A stretch of DNA of 64,000 bases, taken from Parus major. Taxonomy: Eukaryota; Chordata; Aves; Passeriformes; Paridae. The stretch covers positions 110,923,212-110,987,211 of the forward strand of contig NC_031768.1 of the NCBI RefSeq assembly GCF_001522545.3, in the 5' to 3' direction. Below, piece by piece: positions 1-10,350 of this stretch. The position numbers and the translations under genes are program-made. Each line of letters begins with the position of its first letter. Positions within the stretch are counted from its first letter, which is position 1. The notes beneath the pieces are model-generated. The model was not told the DNA's origin. It saw only the letters and a program-made list of their open reading frames with translations, and did not search any database.

Positions 1-2171
1 TTTCTAATTTACATCAACCTTGTGCTATTATAGCTACACCTAATTTCATACTTTCAACTCTAATTCTGTCTCTGCCCCAAGAATTACCTGGGATAAATCT
101 GCATCTAGCTGGTAACTGTGGTGCAGAGTGACATCCCACATTTCAAATAAAGCTTTGGGAAGACAGGTCTAATTTTGTCTTATCTACTGTAGCTGCCCAG
201 CATGATGATTTTTTAATGGGTTTTGGGGTTTTTTTATTATTTTATTTTTTTTTTTTAAGATCTAAAGGTGAGTTACCTCCTTATTAAAAGCATTTTTACA
301 TTCCCAAATCCTTCAGAGCCCTTAAACACACACACATCCCCGAGGCAGACTTAATAAAGTTCACAGACTTCTGATGTCCAGCAACAACTCTACAATAGAA
401 TCTGCAAGGCTCTAACACCTCACAATACCTCCTTTAAAGTTCTCAGAGCCCTGAGGCAGCCCTTTCCATCACAGCATGGCCAGGAGGCACCAAGACAAGC
501 AGGAGCAGGTGGAATGTGGACATGGGAAGATTTCAGTGGCCAGAACAGGGAGAGGGGAGAAGGCAGAAAAGAGTCCTGGAGTGTGTGCAGATGCTCCAAG
601 CATCCCTGTCCTCACAAGGAGAGAGAAAATCTGTGACAAGGAGACAAAAAGAGATTCTCTGATTCTAATTCTGACACAAACTTGGTGTGCTTTTTCCTCC
701 CTCTCTGCAAGACAGGAAAGGCTCTCCCACCCCTCTCGTGACAGCCGGGATAATGACTGTAAGGTGAAAGGATGGAGTTCAATCCAAAACCTCATAGCAA
801 TTAGGAAAATGGCTAGGAACTTAAAAATTTGGTGCTGCTGAAGTTAGTGAGGAGGCAAAACACACAAATGAGGAGAAAAGCCCCCAAAATTGTCCTGTGT
901 GATCAACCCCATCAGAGCACAGAGGGGAAAGGGTTTCTCCTGCCTCTCCCCAGCGGCAGCAGCTCACTCACAGAGCACCAGAGCTTTCAGACATTTATAT
1001 TTAAGGATGTTGCAAGAGATGACAGATGAGTACAAGGAAGATAAGCTGCTAAAATATGTTTATCAGTGTTAGCTAACAAAAGCAGCCTCTTTTCTGCACT
1101 TTGAGGGAACCACAAGCAAGCAGACAAGCATCAAAATCAGCCAAAAATCATTATTTCTGGTTACAGCTGAATTAGTGCAAACTGCTCCAAAACTTGTTGG
1201 TATTTCCCATCAAATTAAAACTGAAGCTGGAGAACTGATCACATGAGAACAGACAATTGGTCTTTCTGCCTGTAGCTTCATCTTCAGGGCTGGATAAATG
1301 CTCTTGTTGTCTCTTCATTGTAGGTGAAAATGGAACATTTAAAAAAGAGAGACGTGGACTTTAGAAAAGAAAATCTGTATGGATTTTCTTCATCAGGTAG
1401 GACATCCTTGATCACTACAATTTTGACATCATTGCATAACCCACTCTGTGATTCTGCAAATAACCCATTTTCTCTCCTTGTTTTTGAGAGCTGAGGCAGA
1501 AGGTCTACTAATGTATAGTTTTTCAGTCAGAAGGAAATTTTTCTTCATCATTAGGAGGAAGTAATGCCAGCTGGAAAAGAAATGGCCAGAAATTCCATGA
1601 GACTTCCAGGCAAAAAATGCAGCGAACACACACAAAAACTAAAATCCTACCAGCAACTGCAGCATCATAACATAAACATCCTGGCACAGATTGCAAATAC
1701 TTTTTTACAAATATACACACTTATTATGCCATGTACTTGGCCAATGAGCAAACTTGATGAAAACAAATAGAGCTATGATTTTTTCTGCAAGAGCAGGTTT
1801 AAAAGGAGGTAGAGGAAGACAGAGCTCCTTCAGAACAGAAATCCAGGACTCCACAAGGAGAAAAAGGCAGGTCACACCTAAGCTGTGGTGTCTTCTCATG
1901 ACATGAAATAAAGCAGCAGTTCATGTCACTTCAGAGGAAGCAAATGCCATAATATAACACCACAGGCACATTGATGGGCTGACATAAAAAAAAAATATAA
2001 ATCCATCAACAGATAAGGTTTGTTTGACTTTCAGTCTGGGGAGATGTGTCTGATGGCTCTGGTTTAACCAGATGATGGAAATTTTATGAACTTGGACAGC
2101 AGAGGTTTTGACTTTGTGGGTGAAACTGAGCAGCAGAAATGGTTTCATTTGATTCAATTCATTGGAGCATC
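1..2171. other. Non-coding single-copy stretch
   Basis: I see no gene here. A T-rich run lies at about 229-256 and a short CA run at about 326-335. Frames of 121 codons (plus, 476-841) and 108 codons (minus, 469-795) cover the same bases on opposite strands. Neither has a splice context or a recognisable domain, so I treat both as chance frames. Confidence 0.6.
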
Positions 2172-2259
2172 GATTTTCAGGGTTGATGATTTATTAAAGT
2201 AACATTTGGTACAGTTGGATCTTCCAGTAATGATGATGCTGTTACTGACGCTGAAAATA
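2172..2259 (+). ncRNA. Possible box C/D snoRNA-like element
   Basis: The segment has the outline of a box C/D small nucleolar RNA, a class that guides 2'-O-methylation of RNA in the nucleolus. An 8-bp perfect terminal stem (ATTTTCAG at 2173-2180 with CTGAAAAT at 2251-2258) encloses a C-like box TTGATGA (2183-2189) and a D box CTGA (2245-2248). Two bases separate the stem from each box. A perfect internal C'-type box ATGATGA lies at 2230-2236. Total length, about 86 nt, is normal for the class. Against it: the first base of the C box is T rather than A or G, only 8 nt separate C' from D so no D-linked guide fits, and no clear D' box is visible. I do not recognise it as a named snoRNA. It could be a decayed retrocopy or a coincidence. 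Confidence 0.3.
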
Positions 2260-3581
2260 AATCACTGTAAATCTTTCAAAGGATACAAGTGCTTAGCCAA
2301 CAAATTGGGTGTCCTGGATTTGAAGGAGCTTGGGATTCCTGCTAAATGATATATGTATTTTCCTGTGGAATTGTTCTCCTTTTTGACAACTCTAGAAAAA
2401 GGACAAGTTTATTTAAACACACCAGTTTATCACCTTATTTTTTTACCTAAATAGTCAACGGAACTGTAATTCAAATGCCAAGTGTGAAGGAAACATTTAA
2501 CTTCTTCACTACTAAACAATCCTGCTCTGTGAAAATCAGGCAGTGATGTAGCAAACTGAACAGCTCACCACCAGTGCAAATGCTTACCTACTTTGTGTGG
2601 AATATAATTCAGTGGTTCAGAAAATCCCTGGGCACACAAAAGAGAGTTTTGTGTCCCTAAGCAATCTCTTGTGTGCCCACCTGGCAGGTGCCTCACAAAC
2701 ATTTACTCCTGAAGAGGCTGCAGCTTCACAAACCTGGAGGATTTCCCCTCCCTGGCACTTTTCACTGTTTTACCTGCTGACAGTGGTTTCAACACTCACC
2801 TTTTTAATTAAGGCTGCACTCAGAAGTAGGCAAGCCTTCCCATGGGGAAATGAGTGCAACCAAGATCATCAGCACTCCCCACACCAATAATGCTGCTGCT
2901 CACCAGGCTGCTGCTCTGCTGCTACTCCATCATCACTTTTAGACTGCCTGAGATGTGATCTCCAATAGGATGGAGTCCATTCTCTGTGGTAAACAAAGAT
3001 ACAAGAAATGCTCAGCAGCACTGCACACTGAGAAAATGCATTTCTACAGAACTAAATTACAGGAAGTTAATAACTTCTCAGGAGGATCATGACTTCCTTT
3101 TTGGTTTTTTGTTTTTTTGTTTGTTTTTTTTTTTGCTAAGGGCAACAAGTTTATTTTGCTTTGCAATAAACTTTGTTTCCAAACCCTTATTTTTTTTGTG
3201 TGTGAGAGAATAACCTCGGTAAGTGTAATACACTACAAGCAATTCTGCCTACTGATATTGTAATTTCGGTGTTCCTAAATAAAATTGTCTGAAACATTCA
3301 GAAAGAACTAGCAGATATGTAAATAAAGCTTGTTTCAGTGAAAAAAAATGACCACTAACTATATTTATCTTAAACCCCGGGGCTTTGTAATGAGTTTTGT
3401 AACAGAGTGGCTACAAATGGATCTTCTCTGCTAAAGGCTATGAGCAGCCATCCCCTGGGAGGTGACAGTCCCTGCTTGGGGCTGGGCAGGGCATAGGTCA
3501 GGGTGTGACAAGCAATTCTTATGTGCATCACCTGTTTTGATTGGTGTTTACTTCTCTCTTTTTCTTGCCTCCATTTTCAAT
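2260..3581. other. Non-coding stretch with CTG-rich and T-rich patches
   Basis: I see no gene. An impure CTG/GCT-rich patch lies at about 2890-2924, and a T-rich tract broken by single G bases at about 3098-3134. The 97-codon frame at 2597-2890 has no recognisable domain. Confidence 0.55.
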
Positions 3582-3605
3582 ATCATCATCATCATCATCA
3601 TCATT
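3582..3605. repeat. (ATC)8 microsatellite
   Basis: Eight uninterrupted ATC units, followed by the near-match ATTATT. The reading through this tract that gives a run of histidines is a by-product of the repeat and does not indicate a gene. Confidence 0.9.
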
Positions 3606-3744
3606 ATTGCTGCTATTTTCTTTTATTTCAATTATTAAGCTGTTATTATCTCAACCCATGGTTTTACCTTTTCCCCCCCAGTTCTCCTACCCATCCCACC
3701 AGGAAGGGTGTGGATGAGGCAGGGGCTGCATGGCACTCAGGACC

Positions 3745-3782
3745 AGCTGACCCTAAATCCCAGAGCTGACCCTAAATCCCAG
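3745..3782. repeat. Exact 19-bp tandem duplication
   Basis: The unit AGCTGACCCTAAATCCCAG occurs twice, at 3745-3763 and 3764-3782, with no mismatch. Two identical copies point to a recent duplication, such as replication slippage. The unit contains CCCTAAA, but two copies do not make a telomere-type array. Confidence 0.9.
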
Positions 3783-4718
3783 CACTGCTTTTCCCTACAG
3801 ATTTACCCCTTCCACATGCAGTGTACCTGATGGCAGCAAGGTGAAGTCTTCACTGATATGTCAAATGGGGTCATCCTCTTGTTTCTGACCTGTTGTAAAC
3901 CTCTGTGACCCCAAACCTGACACTCTCTCTTACTTAAGATGAATTTTCCTTGGAAGGTGGCTTGGTTGAAACTCCTGCTAGAATTAAGTCTGGCCTATAA
4001 CTATTGAGGAGTCCTAAGAATTGGGAGAGATCATTTCTCCCCTTAGCACGGGCATCGTTGCAATCATCAGGAATTCCAGTGGAAGAATGAGAGCTAGACA
4101 GAAAAACATAAACAGATTAAAAGCAGAAGTGATTATTTTTGTAATTAAACATTTCTTAACAGAAATTATGTGAAATGCAAAATCAGCATAAAAGGTCAGG
4201 AGAGATTCTTCAAAGAGTGCTCCAGAGGAAGGGAAAGGGAAAAGCAATTAAATACAAAGATAGAAGGTTATTATGCATAGAAGATTGTTGCAAACAAGTG
4301 GCTACCAGCCGCAAACCACATTGTTTTGAATGTTAAATTAATAAAATAATATTTTTCATTAACCCCTGCCACTGTTAAAGATAGATTGAAAAAAAATATG
4401 CAGGAAACAAAACAGACCCATTTCTTACTTGCATGCATTTACATAGATGTAGCAATCTGAAATGAATTTTGTTTATCTTCAAAATTACAGGATCAGAAGG
4501 AATACATATTTTTTTACTGTCACTGCATGTTCAGGTCATGTTTTTTTTTTAAAAAAAGCCACCAAATTTCCCCACACAAATGTTTGGGTGGGCTATAGGA
4601 ATCCCTTTTTTGTTTACATTGTTGTGCATAATACTCAAAGATAGAAAAGGCAGCTGAGGGAAGCAGAACTCTCAAAAAGGAAAAAACTAAAAGAAACCCC
4701 AGCCCTTAAAAATTCCAA
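3783..4718. other. Non-coding single-copy stretch
   Basis: I see no gene, RNA or recognisable transposon. The sequence is AT-rich, with short A and T homopolymers near 4388 and 4542. Confidence 0.55.
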
Positions 4719-4848
4719 TTCTGAGACCAAGTTGGTTAGAGCCTGATTTTAATAGTGCCAGGGTTGTGTGTTCAATCTCTGCATGGGCCTTGAGAGGTGG
4801 ATTTGCTAATCCTGGTAAGGTCCCTTCCAACTCAGAATATTCACAAAC
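4719..4848 (+). mobile_element. tRNA-Ile-derived SINE with CR1-like tail (TguSINE1 type)
   Basis: The 5' part follows tRNA-Ile. GTTGGTTAGAGC (4731-4742) matches the D-arm and A-box side exactly, an AAT-type anticodon loop (TTAATAG) follows, then a decayed B box (GTGTTCAATCTC, 4768-4779) and a tRNA 3' arm GCATGGGCC. The tail at about 4810-4840 reads AAGGTCCCTTCCAACTCAG and then AATATTC, which is the CR1 3' end. A tRNA-Ile head joined to a CR1 tail is the structure described for the zebra finch SINE family, mobilised by CR1 reverse transcriptase. Mismatches in the A and B boxes suggest an old, silent copy. No convincing target duplication is visible. The family name is from memory and was not checked against a library. 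Confidence 0.8.
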
Positions 4849-6148
4849 AGGTGAAAATTGCTTCATGTAAATAATACCCTCCTTCATACCCTTGAGAAGA
4901 ATTGAGATTGAAGGGGTTTGTTTCCCTCTTCTAAGAGGAAACCACGGAGCAGAACATGGAAGGCAAAAGGAGCTGTGCTATGTTCAGCCCATTTCCCTGC
5001 TCTCTGCTCAGTGCATGTTGTGCTGTGCCAACACTCTCCCCCTCTGCCTTCAGCATCAGCCCACGAGCAGAGCTGAGCTGCTCAGAACTCTGACACCATC
5101 CCTGATTAAAGCAAGGCCTTGATCAAAAGCAGATTTTAGACTCCCAGCTCACTGCTCCATGCAAGGCAGTGACTGTGTCACACCGCGTGAATCAAAAGCC
5201 CCACTGGATGCTGTAAATAAAAAACACTTTAAACAACAACAGCAACAATAAGGAAGAAAGAATCTTTGATCAGGCTACAGTTAATTGATTAAAATGTCCA
5301 TTTCATTGTCCTTTCATGTCTAAGCTACAGTGAACAACATGAGAGAGCAGAACTCAGAACGCAGTAGTAGAAAAGTAGGCCACAAAGGAAAGCCTGGCAA
5401 GTAAACAAAGATTAAAAAGAAAGGGGAAAAAAATAGATTATACAGAGTAAATACAGAAACCTGCTGTGCTCATGCCCAGAAGCTTAACCCAATTCTCCAG
5501 CTGTGCCACTGAAAGGCAGGGGAATTAATAACCATCAGCAAATCAGGGACTCATATTTGCATTTCTTCTTCTCACTGTAACCATATGAAACCTTCCCAAC
5601 TAAACTCACAATGTGATTTGTGCAAAACTAACCTCGTATAATGTTTCCAATATGAAATGGATTAAGTACTGGGGAAGGATATTGACTTTCATTCTAGGGA
5701 AATCTGGAAAAAATCCTTGTCTTTGGTTAACAAATAAACAGGGTTTCCCACTCTGATGAAAGTAGAATTGCTATATCTGCAATTCCTCTCTCATCTGAGA
5801 GGTATCAGGTTGGCAGCCAAGTTCCAAGTTCTCAAAGACACTCAGACATACAAACAGCAGCAGGGGCCACTGAAACACTCCAGGATGCTCACAAGTAATC
5901 AATTTACAAGCTCCTTTTTTGTGCAGGGGAAGAGAGCTACACAATCCCTCCTCCTCCTCTCAGACAGATCAGCACACTGGTGCTTCAGCTTCTTTGACTT
6001 TTCTCTCTGGAGAGCCAAGGCTCCCTCCATGGTTCAAATAGAAAACCTAGAGACACCTGTCTCACCAAAGTCCATCATTTTTAATTATCCCTTTCAGGCT
6101 TACTACTAAAAAGAGATTACAACTTCATTAAAAAATTGTGTTTATAGC
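4849..6148. other. Non-coding single-copy stretch
   Basis: I see no gene. A short impure AAC/AGC run lies at about 5233-5250. The 117-codon frame at 5756-6109 has no splice signals or known domain. Confidence 0.55.
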
Positions 6149-6178
6149 TATTTTATCCATTTGCAAATGGATAAAATA
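6149..6178. repeat. Perfect 30-bp palindrome
   Basis: The 15-base left arm TATTTTATCCATTTG (6149-6163) is followed with no spacer by its exact reverse complement, CAAATGGATAAAATA (6164-6178). The centre reads ATTTGCAAAT, which resembles a POU octamer site in both directions. It is flanked symmetrically by E-box type hexamers (CATTTG and CAAATG) and by GATA-like TTATC and GATAA. A perfect zero-spacer palindrome of this length is very unlikely by chance in 64 kb. It could be a symmetric protein-binding site or a cruciform-forming sequence. The structure is certain; the function is unknown. Confidence 0.9.
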
Positions 6179-8890
6179 AAGTGAAACAATATTCCAGTGT
6201 GCTAGTATTGTTCGTGTTTGCATTTTTGCTTTTGCCTAAAGAACATCAGTGAGATCCCTTAAAAGAATAAGATACTCAAATGAAATGTTTTAATACTTGA
6301 GTTTTATGTGTCAAGGCATGCAAATCAATGCACACTGACAGAAAAAGCAATTGGGAGGCGAGGCAAGTGGATTGTGCCTCTCATGTTACACCTTGGCTGA
6401 ATTTTATTAAAGAGGTGAAAAAATTAATCCAGAGATCCTATTTTATCTTGCTGAGCTAAAAAACTTGTGAATACAGGGATCTGAAATGAAAGTAAGGATA
6501 TTTTTTCTAAAATCAATGGTGCAGCTGTAATAACACCCTGCTTGTGTCACTGACCAGTCTTGAGCACACATGGAGAGACAGAGAATTGCTGTCACTTCCA
6601 CCTTTAGCACTTCTGCAGTGACTGATGCTTTGCAGCCCAAACATCCACCCCCAGTGCCAAGCCTGGTCTCTCTTTTTTCTCATTTAACAGCCCAAATGCA
6701 CATCCCCAGTCTCTAGCTGGATTTGGGGTTATTGCCTCTTGCTTGCAGTGCTTGATGTCTGAGCTCTGTATGAGCAACTGGCTCCCTTCTCTGACAAACA
6801 TGAAAACATCACTCTGCAAACACTCAGAGCTGTCCAACATCCCATCTGACTCATACTGGGCTTAAAATATAAAGTACTGATCTTGCCAGCACTTATTGTT
6901 GCTTGGGAAAAAGTGACTACCATGAATAAAAGTCCCAGAGAAGCCTACCCAGAGTGTCATCATTCCTAAATTAAATTATTAAAAAGTGTTGGTGTAAATA
7001 TTTCACATCCAGATATTTAACAGGTGCAAAATCTAGGAATATCAGCTTCTGACATAATATGACAATTTGCCTGAAGTATTCCACGATTTCCTTTTCTTCT
7101 TTGTAACAGTGCAAACAACTCCTCCACCTTGGAAAGGCAAACAAACAGCTGGGTACAGCATATTTAACAACAGACCACTAAAAACACTTCTGTTCAAAGA
7201 GTCAGAATCGCAGCAGCAAACCTCAAGATAATATGGGCTTTTATGGAGTTTTTATGGATCCATTAGCTTGAATAGCTGCTGAATTTTTGAACTAGAATAA
7301 CAGATTTGCATATATTGCCTCAAATTTGCACCTTGCAAGGTCTGTTTCCTAATTTTGAGTGATGAAGGCAACAAAATAATACCAGAGTGTGCCTGAATAG
7401 TGCATTATATGAACTGTAATGCTTTTATTCTCTCTAATTTATTAATGTGTCATGCTTCAAACAGCAGGGGCTTTTTCAATCATCTCATTGAAGTGTCAAA
7501 GATGTTTAGTACAAACATTTCTAAGATATTCCTTTTTAGACTGTTCATGCATTTTGTTTTAGCAAATAGTGAAATCACGCATTTCAATTTAATTTTAATG
7601 TTCAATTCACACAGAACATTTTCACATAGTTCTCAAATCTACTAATACTAGTCAGGCATAGTCTTCTGGTCAGAAAGAGCAAGTTTACAAACTTCATTCC
7701 CACAAGTAATGGAAGTAATTTCTCTTAAATGAAATCACTGCAGAATTGTTCTCATTTAATTTTTTTAATTCCAAAACATGCACAGCACTCCTCTCTTCTT
7801 ACAGCACAAAAAGTGTAAAGGAGGGCAGGTCCTCAGCTAAGTGCAATGCAGCACTGATAAAAATTCTGGATTTTTGGGGATGAAAATAAAGACAAACAAG
7901 GCAGATTTTCCAAAATATCAAATAGAACCTCCTCTTAACTTCTTGTTTTGTGGGGCTTTCTTGAATGCAAACAATCTAGAATAGTTTTATCAATATAAAT
8001 GGATATTTCCTTTGCTACAGAAGAGTAGTTTTTTTAACTACCAAGCTATGTGTATAAATAACCAGGGAGACAAACAAGACAAAAAAGGCTGAGACATACA
8101 AAAGTAAATTGCCAGATAATCTTTAAAGATTGCACTTAGGCTAAATTACTGGTACTGATCTTAATTATCCAAAGTGGCTCCATTAAACAAATGAGATGTC
8201 TGAGAACCACACAGGAATATGTGTTCTGATTTTGCTCCCCAAATTGTTTGATTAATATGCTACAAAGCTAATTAATCTTAAGGGAAAGCATAAGAGTTGT
8301 GCCTCATATTACGCAGGTTATCTGTTGTTAACTGGTAATACACCCAAAAGAACTCTTAATCTAAAGGGTGCATTCATTATTCATATGTTTTCTATTTAAT
8401 ATTACATTTTAGGGCTGCCTAAATATTGCTGGTCTTTCTCTTAAACTAAAATATTTATAGCATGAATCTGAAGATTCCAAAATAGACCAGAGAAGTGTGG
8501 ACAGACTCGCAGAGTTCTACTTCAGGAAAATTTATAACATCATCATTAAGTACAGAACTGAAAATTGCAATACTCAGGTTGTGGGACTGGGACCTTCCAA
8601 ACAGCAAAATTTCCATATGTTTGTTTTTTTTTTAACCCCTAAAGCAAAGACATTCCTAACTTTGGATACAATATAAATCCTGGGGATGACAACTAATGCT
8701 TGCTTGCAAGGCTGCCGTACAGAGGACTGCTGAATTGTATGATGGTGTATAAATCCATCTCAAGATGTGCTCCATGAGAGAGGAAAACTCTTTCCTCATT
8801 CTCCTGCAGATGAGTTGAGCAGACAGCATTTTAAAAAATGGGAAGCAGGACATTTTAAAGACCTTCAAAGAGCGGAAAGATCACACAACT
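6179..8890. other. Non-coding stretch with possible conserved-element character
   Basis: I see no gene. The part at about 8140-8420 is dense in TAAT/ATTA homeodomain-type cores (for example near 8160, 8250 and 8270) with few homopolymers. This is the texture often seen in developmental enhancers, but conservation cannot be judged from one sequence. Confidence 0.45.
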
Positions 8891-8994
8891 TCATGGAATC
8901 ATCTTAGAATGTCCAGGGTTGGAAAGGACCTTAAATATCACCCAGTTCCAACCCCTCTGCCATGGGCAGGGACACCTCCCACTAGAGCAGGCTG
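8891..8994 (-). mobile_element. CR1 LINE 3'-end fragment, minus strand
   Basis: Read on the plus strand, the segment opens with a degraded copy of the CR1 terminal octamer repeat (TCATGGAATCATCTTAGAAT). It continues with GGGTTGGAAAGGACCTTAAA, the conserved TTCCAACCCCTCTGCCATGG block and GGCAGGGACACCTCCCACTA. This is the reverse complement of the avian CR1 3' untranslated end, so the element runs on the minus strand with its 3' terminus near 8891. It is heavily 5'-truncated, as most CR1 copies are, and has no coding capacity. The few mismatches suggest moderate age. Confidence 0.92.
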
Positions 8995-10230
8995 AAAAAG
9001 ACAGTCTGTGGGAAACTGCTAGAAAAAGCAGTACAAAGTAGCTTTAATGTTCTCTACTGTAACAAAAATTTGATGTTTTAAGATTGACAGAAGAGTGAAT
9101 TTACTTATTGCCATCATCAACATTAACACATACATTACGTGTGATAATGTTTTTATGAAATTGTGCCATCATTCTACTACTTAGTAAAAATTTTGTTTGC
9201 TAGCTCTTCAATGCAAGGAGGGTGTAAGGTCTAATTAGCCCAGTGAAAATGCACTTTTTGCTATCTTTGTTTTTAAATCAGGGAAGTTCCTCGTGGACAC
9301 TTGGTCCACTTGGTGTGAAAGTGAGATATGTGCTGAGCTTGAGGGCTAAAGATTTAGAGACTCTGCCTTTCCAAAAGGAGGTCTATTAGAAAAAGTCATG
9401 ATCTTTCTTCAAAGATGCACTGAGCTGAATTGTATGTGAAATACTTGAAGAAATAAAGCAGAATAAGAAATGTTATCATCAAGGTGTTCCAGCTACTTAT
9501 GAGATTTAAAGCATATTTTTGGCTAGCAGCCAGTTACAGACTGCCACATTCAAAATCTTACATGTAATTTGTGATATTTCTGTCAGAGGGATGTTTTAGC
9601 TGCCTGTGGGGTAGATGACAATAGAGGTAAAAACAGCAGATGGGATCAGAGCACTGTTTTACTAATCCAACTAAAAGCACTTATGGGAGAAAAAAGTCAG
9701 AAACTATGCTAATAAAAAATTATATTCTGTAATCACAAAATAGGATCTTACATTATGCAATGTGCCCTTGTCTTTTAGTACTTTGACAGGATTTCCCACT
9801 CCATTCAGTTTTCTCTCTAATCTACATTAGCCTGCTGAAAAAAATCTCAAACAAACCAAAAAAGCAGTTTAATGCCTTATGTTTTTAAAAAAATATTAGA
9901 CTACAATTTTCTCTCTTCTACAGCTTTGTATGGCTACAGGAATGTACTATCAAGATAACAGGTATTTTTCTTTTGTAAAACACACCTTTGCAATTACAGA
10001 AATTAATCCCAGAGTTTATCAATTAGATTTGTGTGCACAGACAGAAACTGATTTTCAAGCAAAATATTTACTTGTTATTTTTTCCAGTTTTCATAATAAT
10101 AAGAGTTCCCAGCTGATAAGAAAAAGCTGTTGCCATAACAAAGCACACAAGCAGAATATATTAAAGCAGGAGATGTTTCTTTTGATGGTAAATTTCTTTT
10201 TAAATTAATATCTATGTTTTTGCTAAGGTC
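8995..10230. other. Non-coding single-copy stretch
   Basis: I see no gene. An imperfect inverted repeat lies at 9119-9151: 12-base arms with one mismatch around a 9-base loop. Confidence 0.5.
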
Positions 10231-10350
10231 ACTTGGTCTGTTCAACCTGGAGAGGAGGAGACTGAGGTGAGACTTTGTGAAGGGAAGAGGAGGGGCAGGC
10301 ACTGATCTCTGCTCTCTGCTGACCAAGAGTTTGGATATTTTATCTTTTCA
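10231..10350 (+). mobile_element. CR1 LINE internal fragment, plus strand
   Basis: GGTCTGTTCAACCTGGAGAG, GAGACTGAGGTGAGACTTTG and the block GGGAAGAGGAGGGGCAGGCA followed by CTGATCTCTGCTCTCTGCTG ACCA match the 3' end of the CR1 ORF2/3'UTR region common in songbirds. The usual stretch after GACCA is missing, and a TTGGATATT remnant at about 10330-10340 may be the continuation after a deletion. It is truncated at both ends and cannot code. Its orientation is opposite to the copy at 8891-8994, so the two are separate insertions. Confidence 0.85.

Noticed and set aside
3583..3605. Histidine run in an 82-codon frame
   Set aside because: It is the ATC microsatellite read in one frame, with no protein context.
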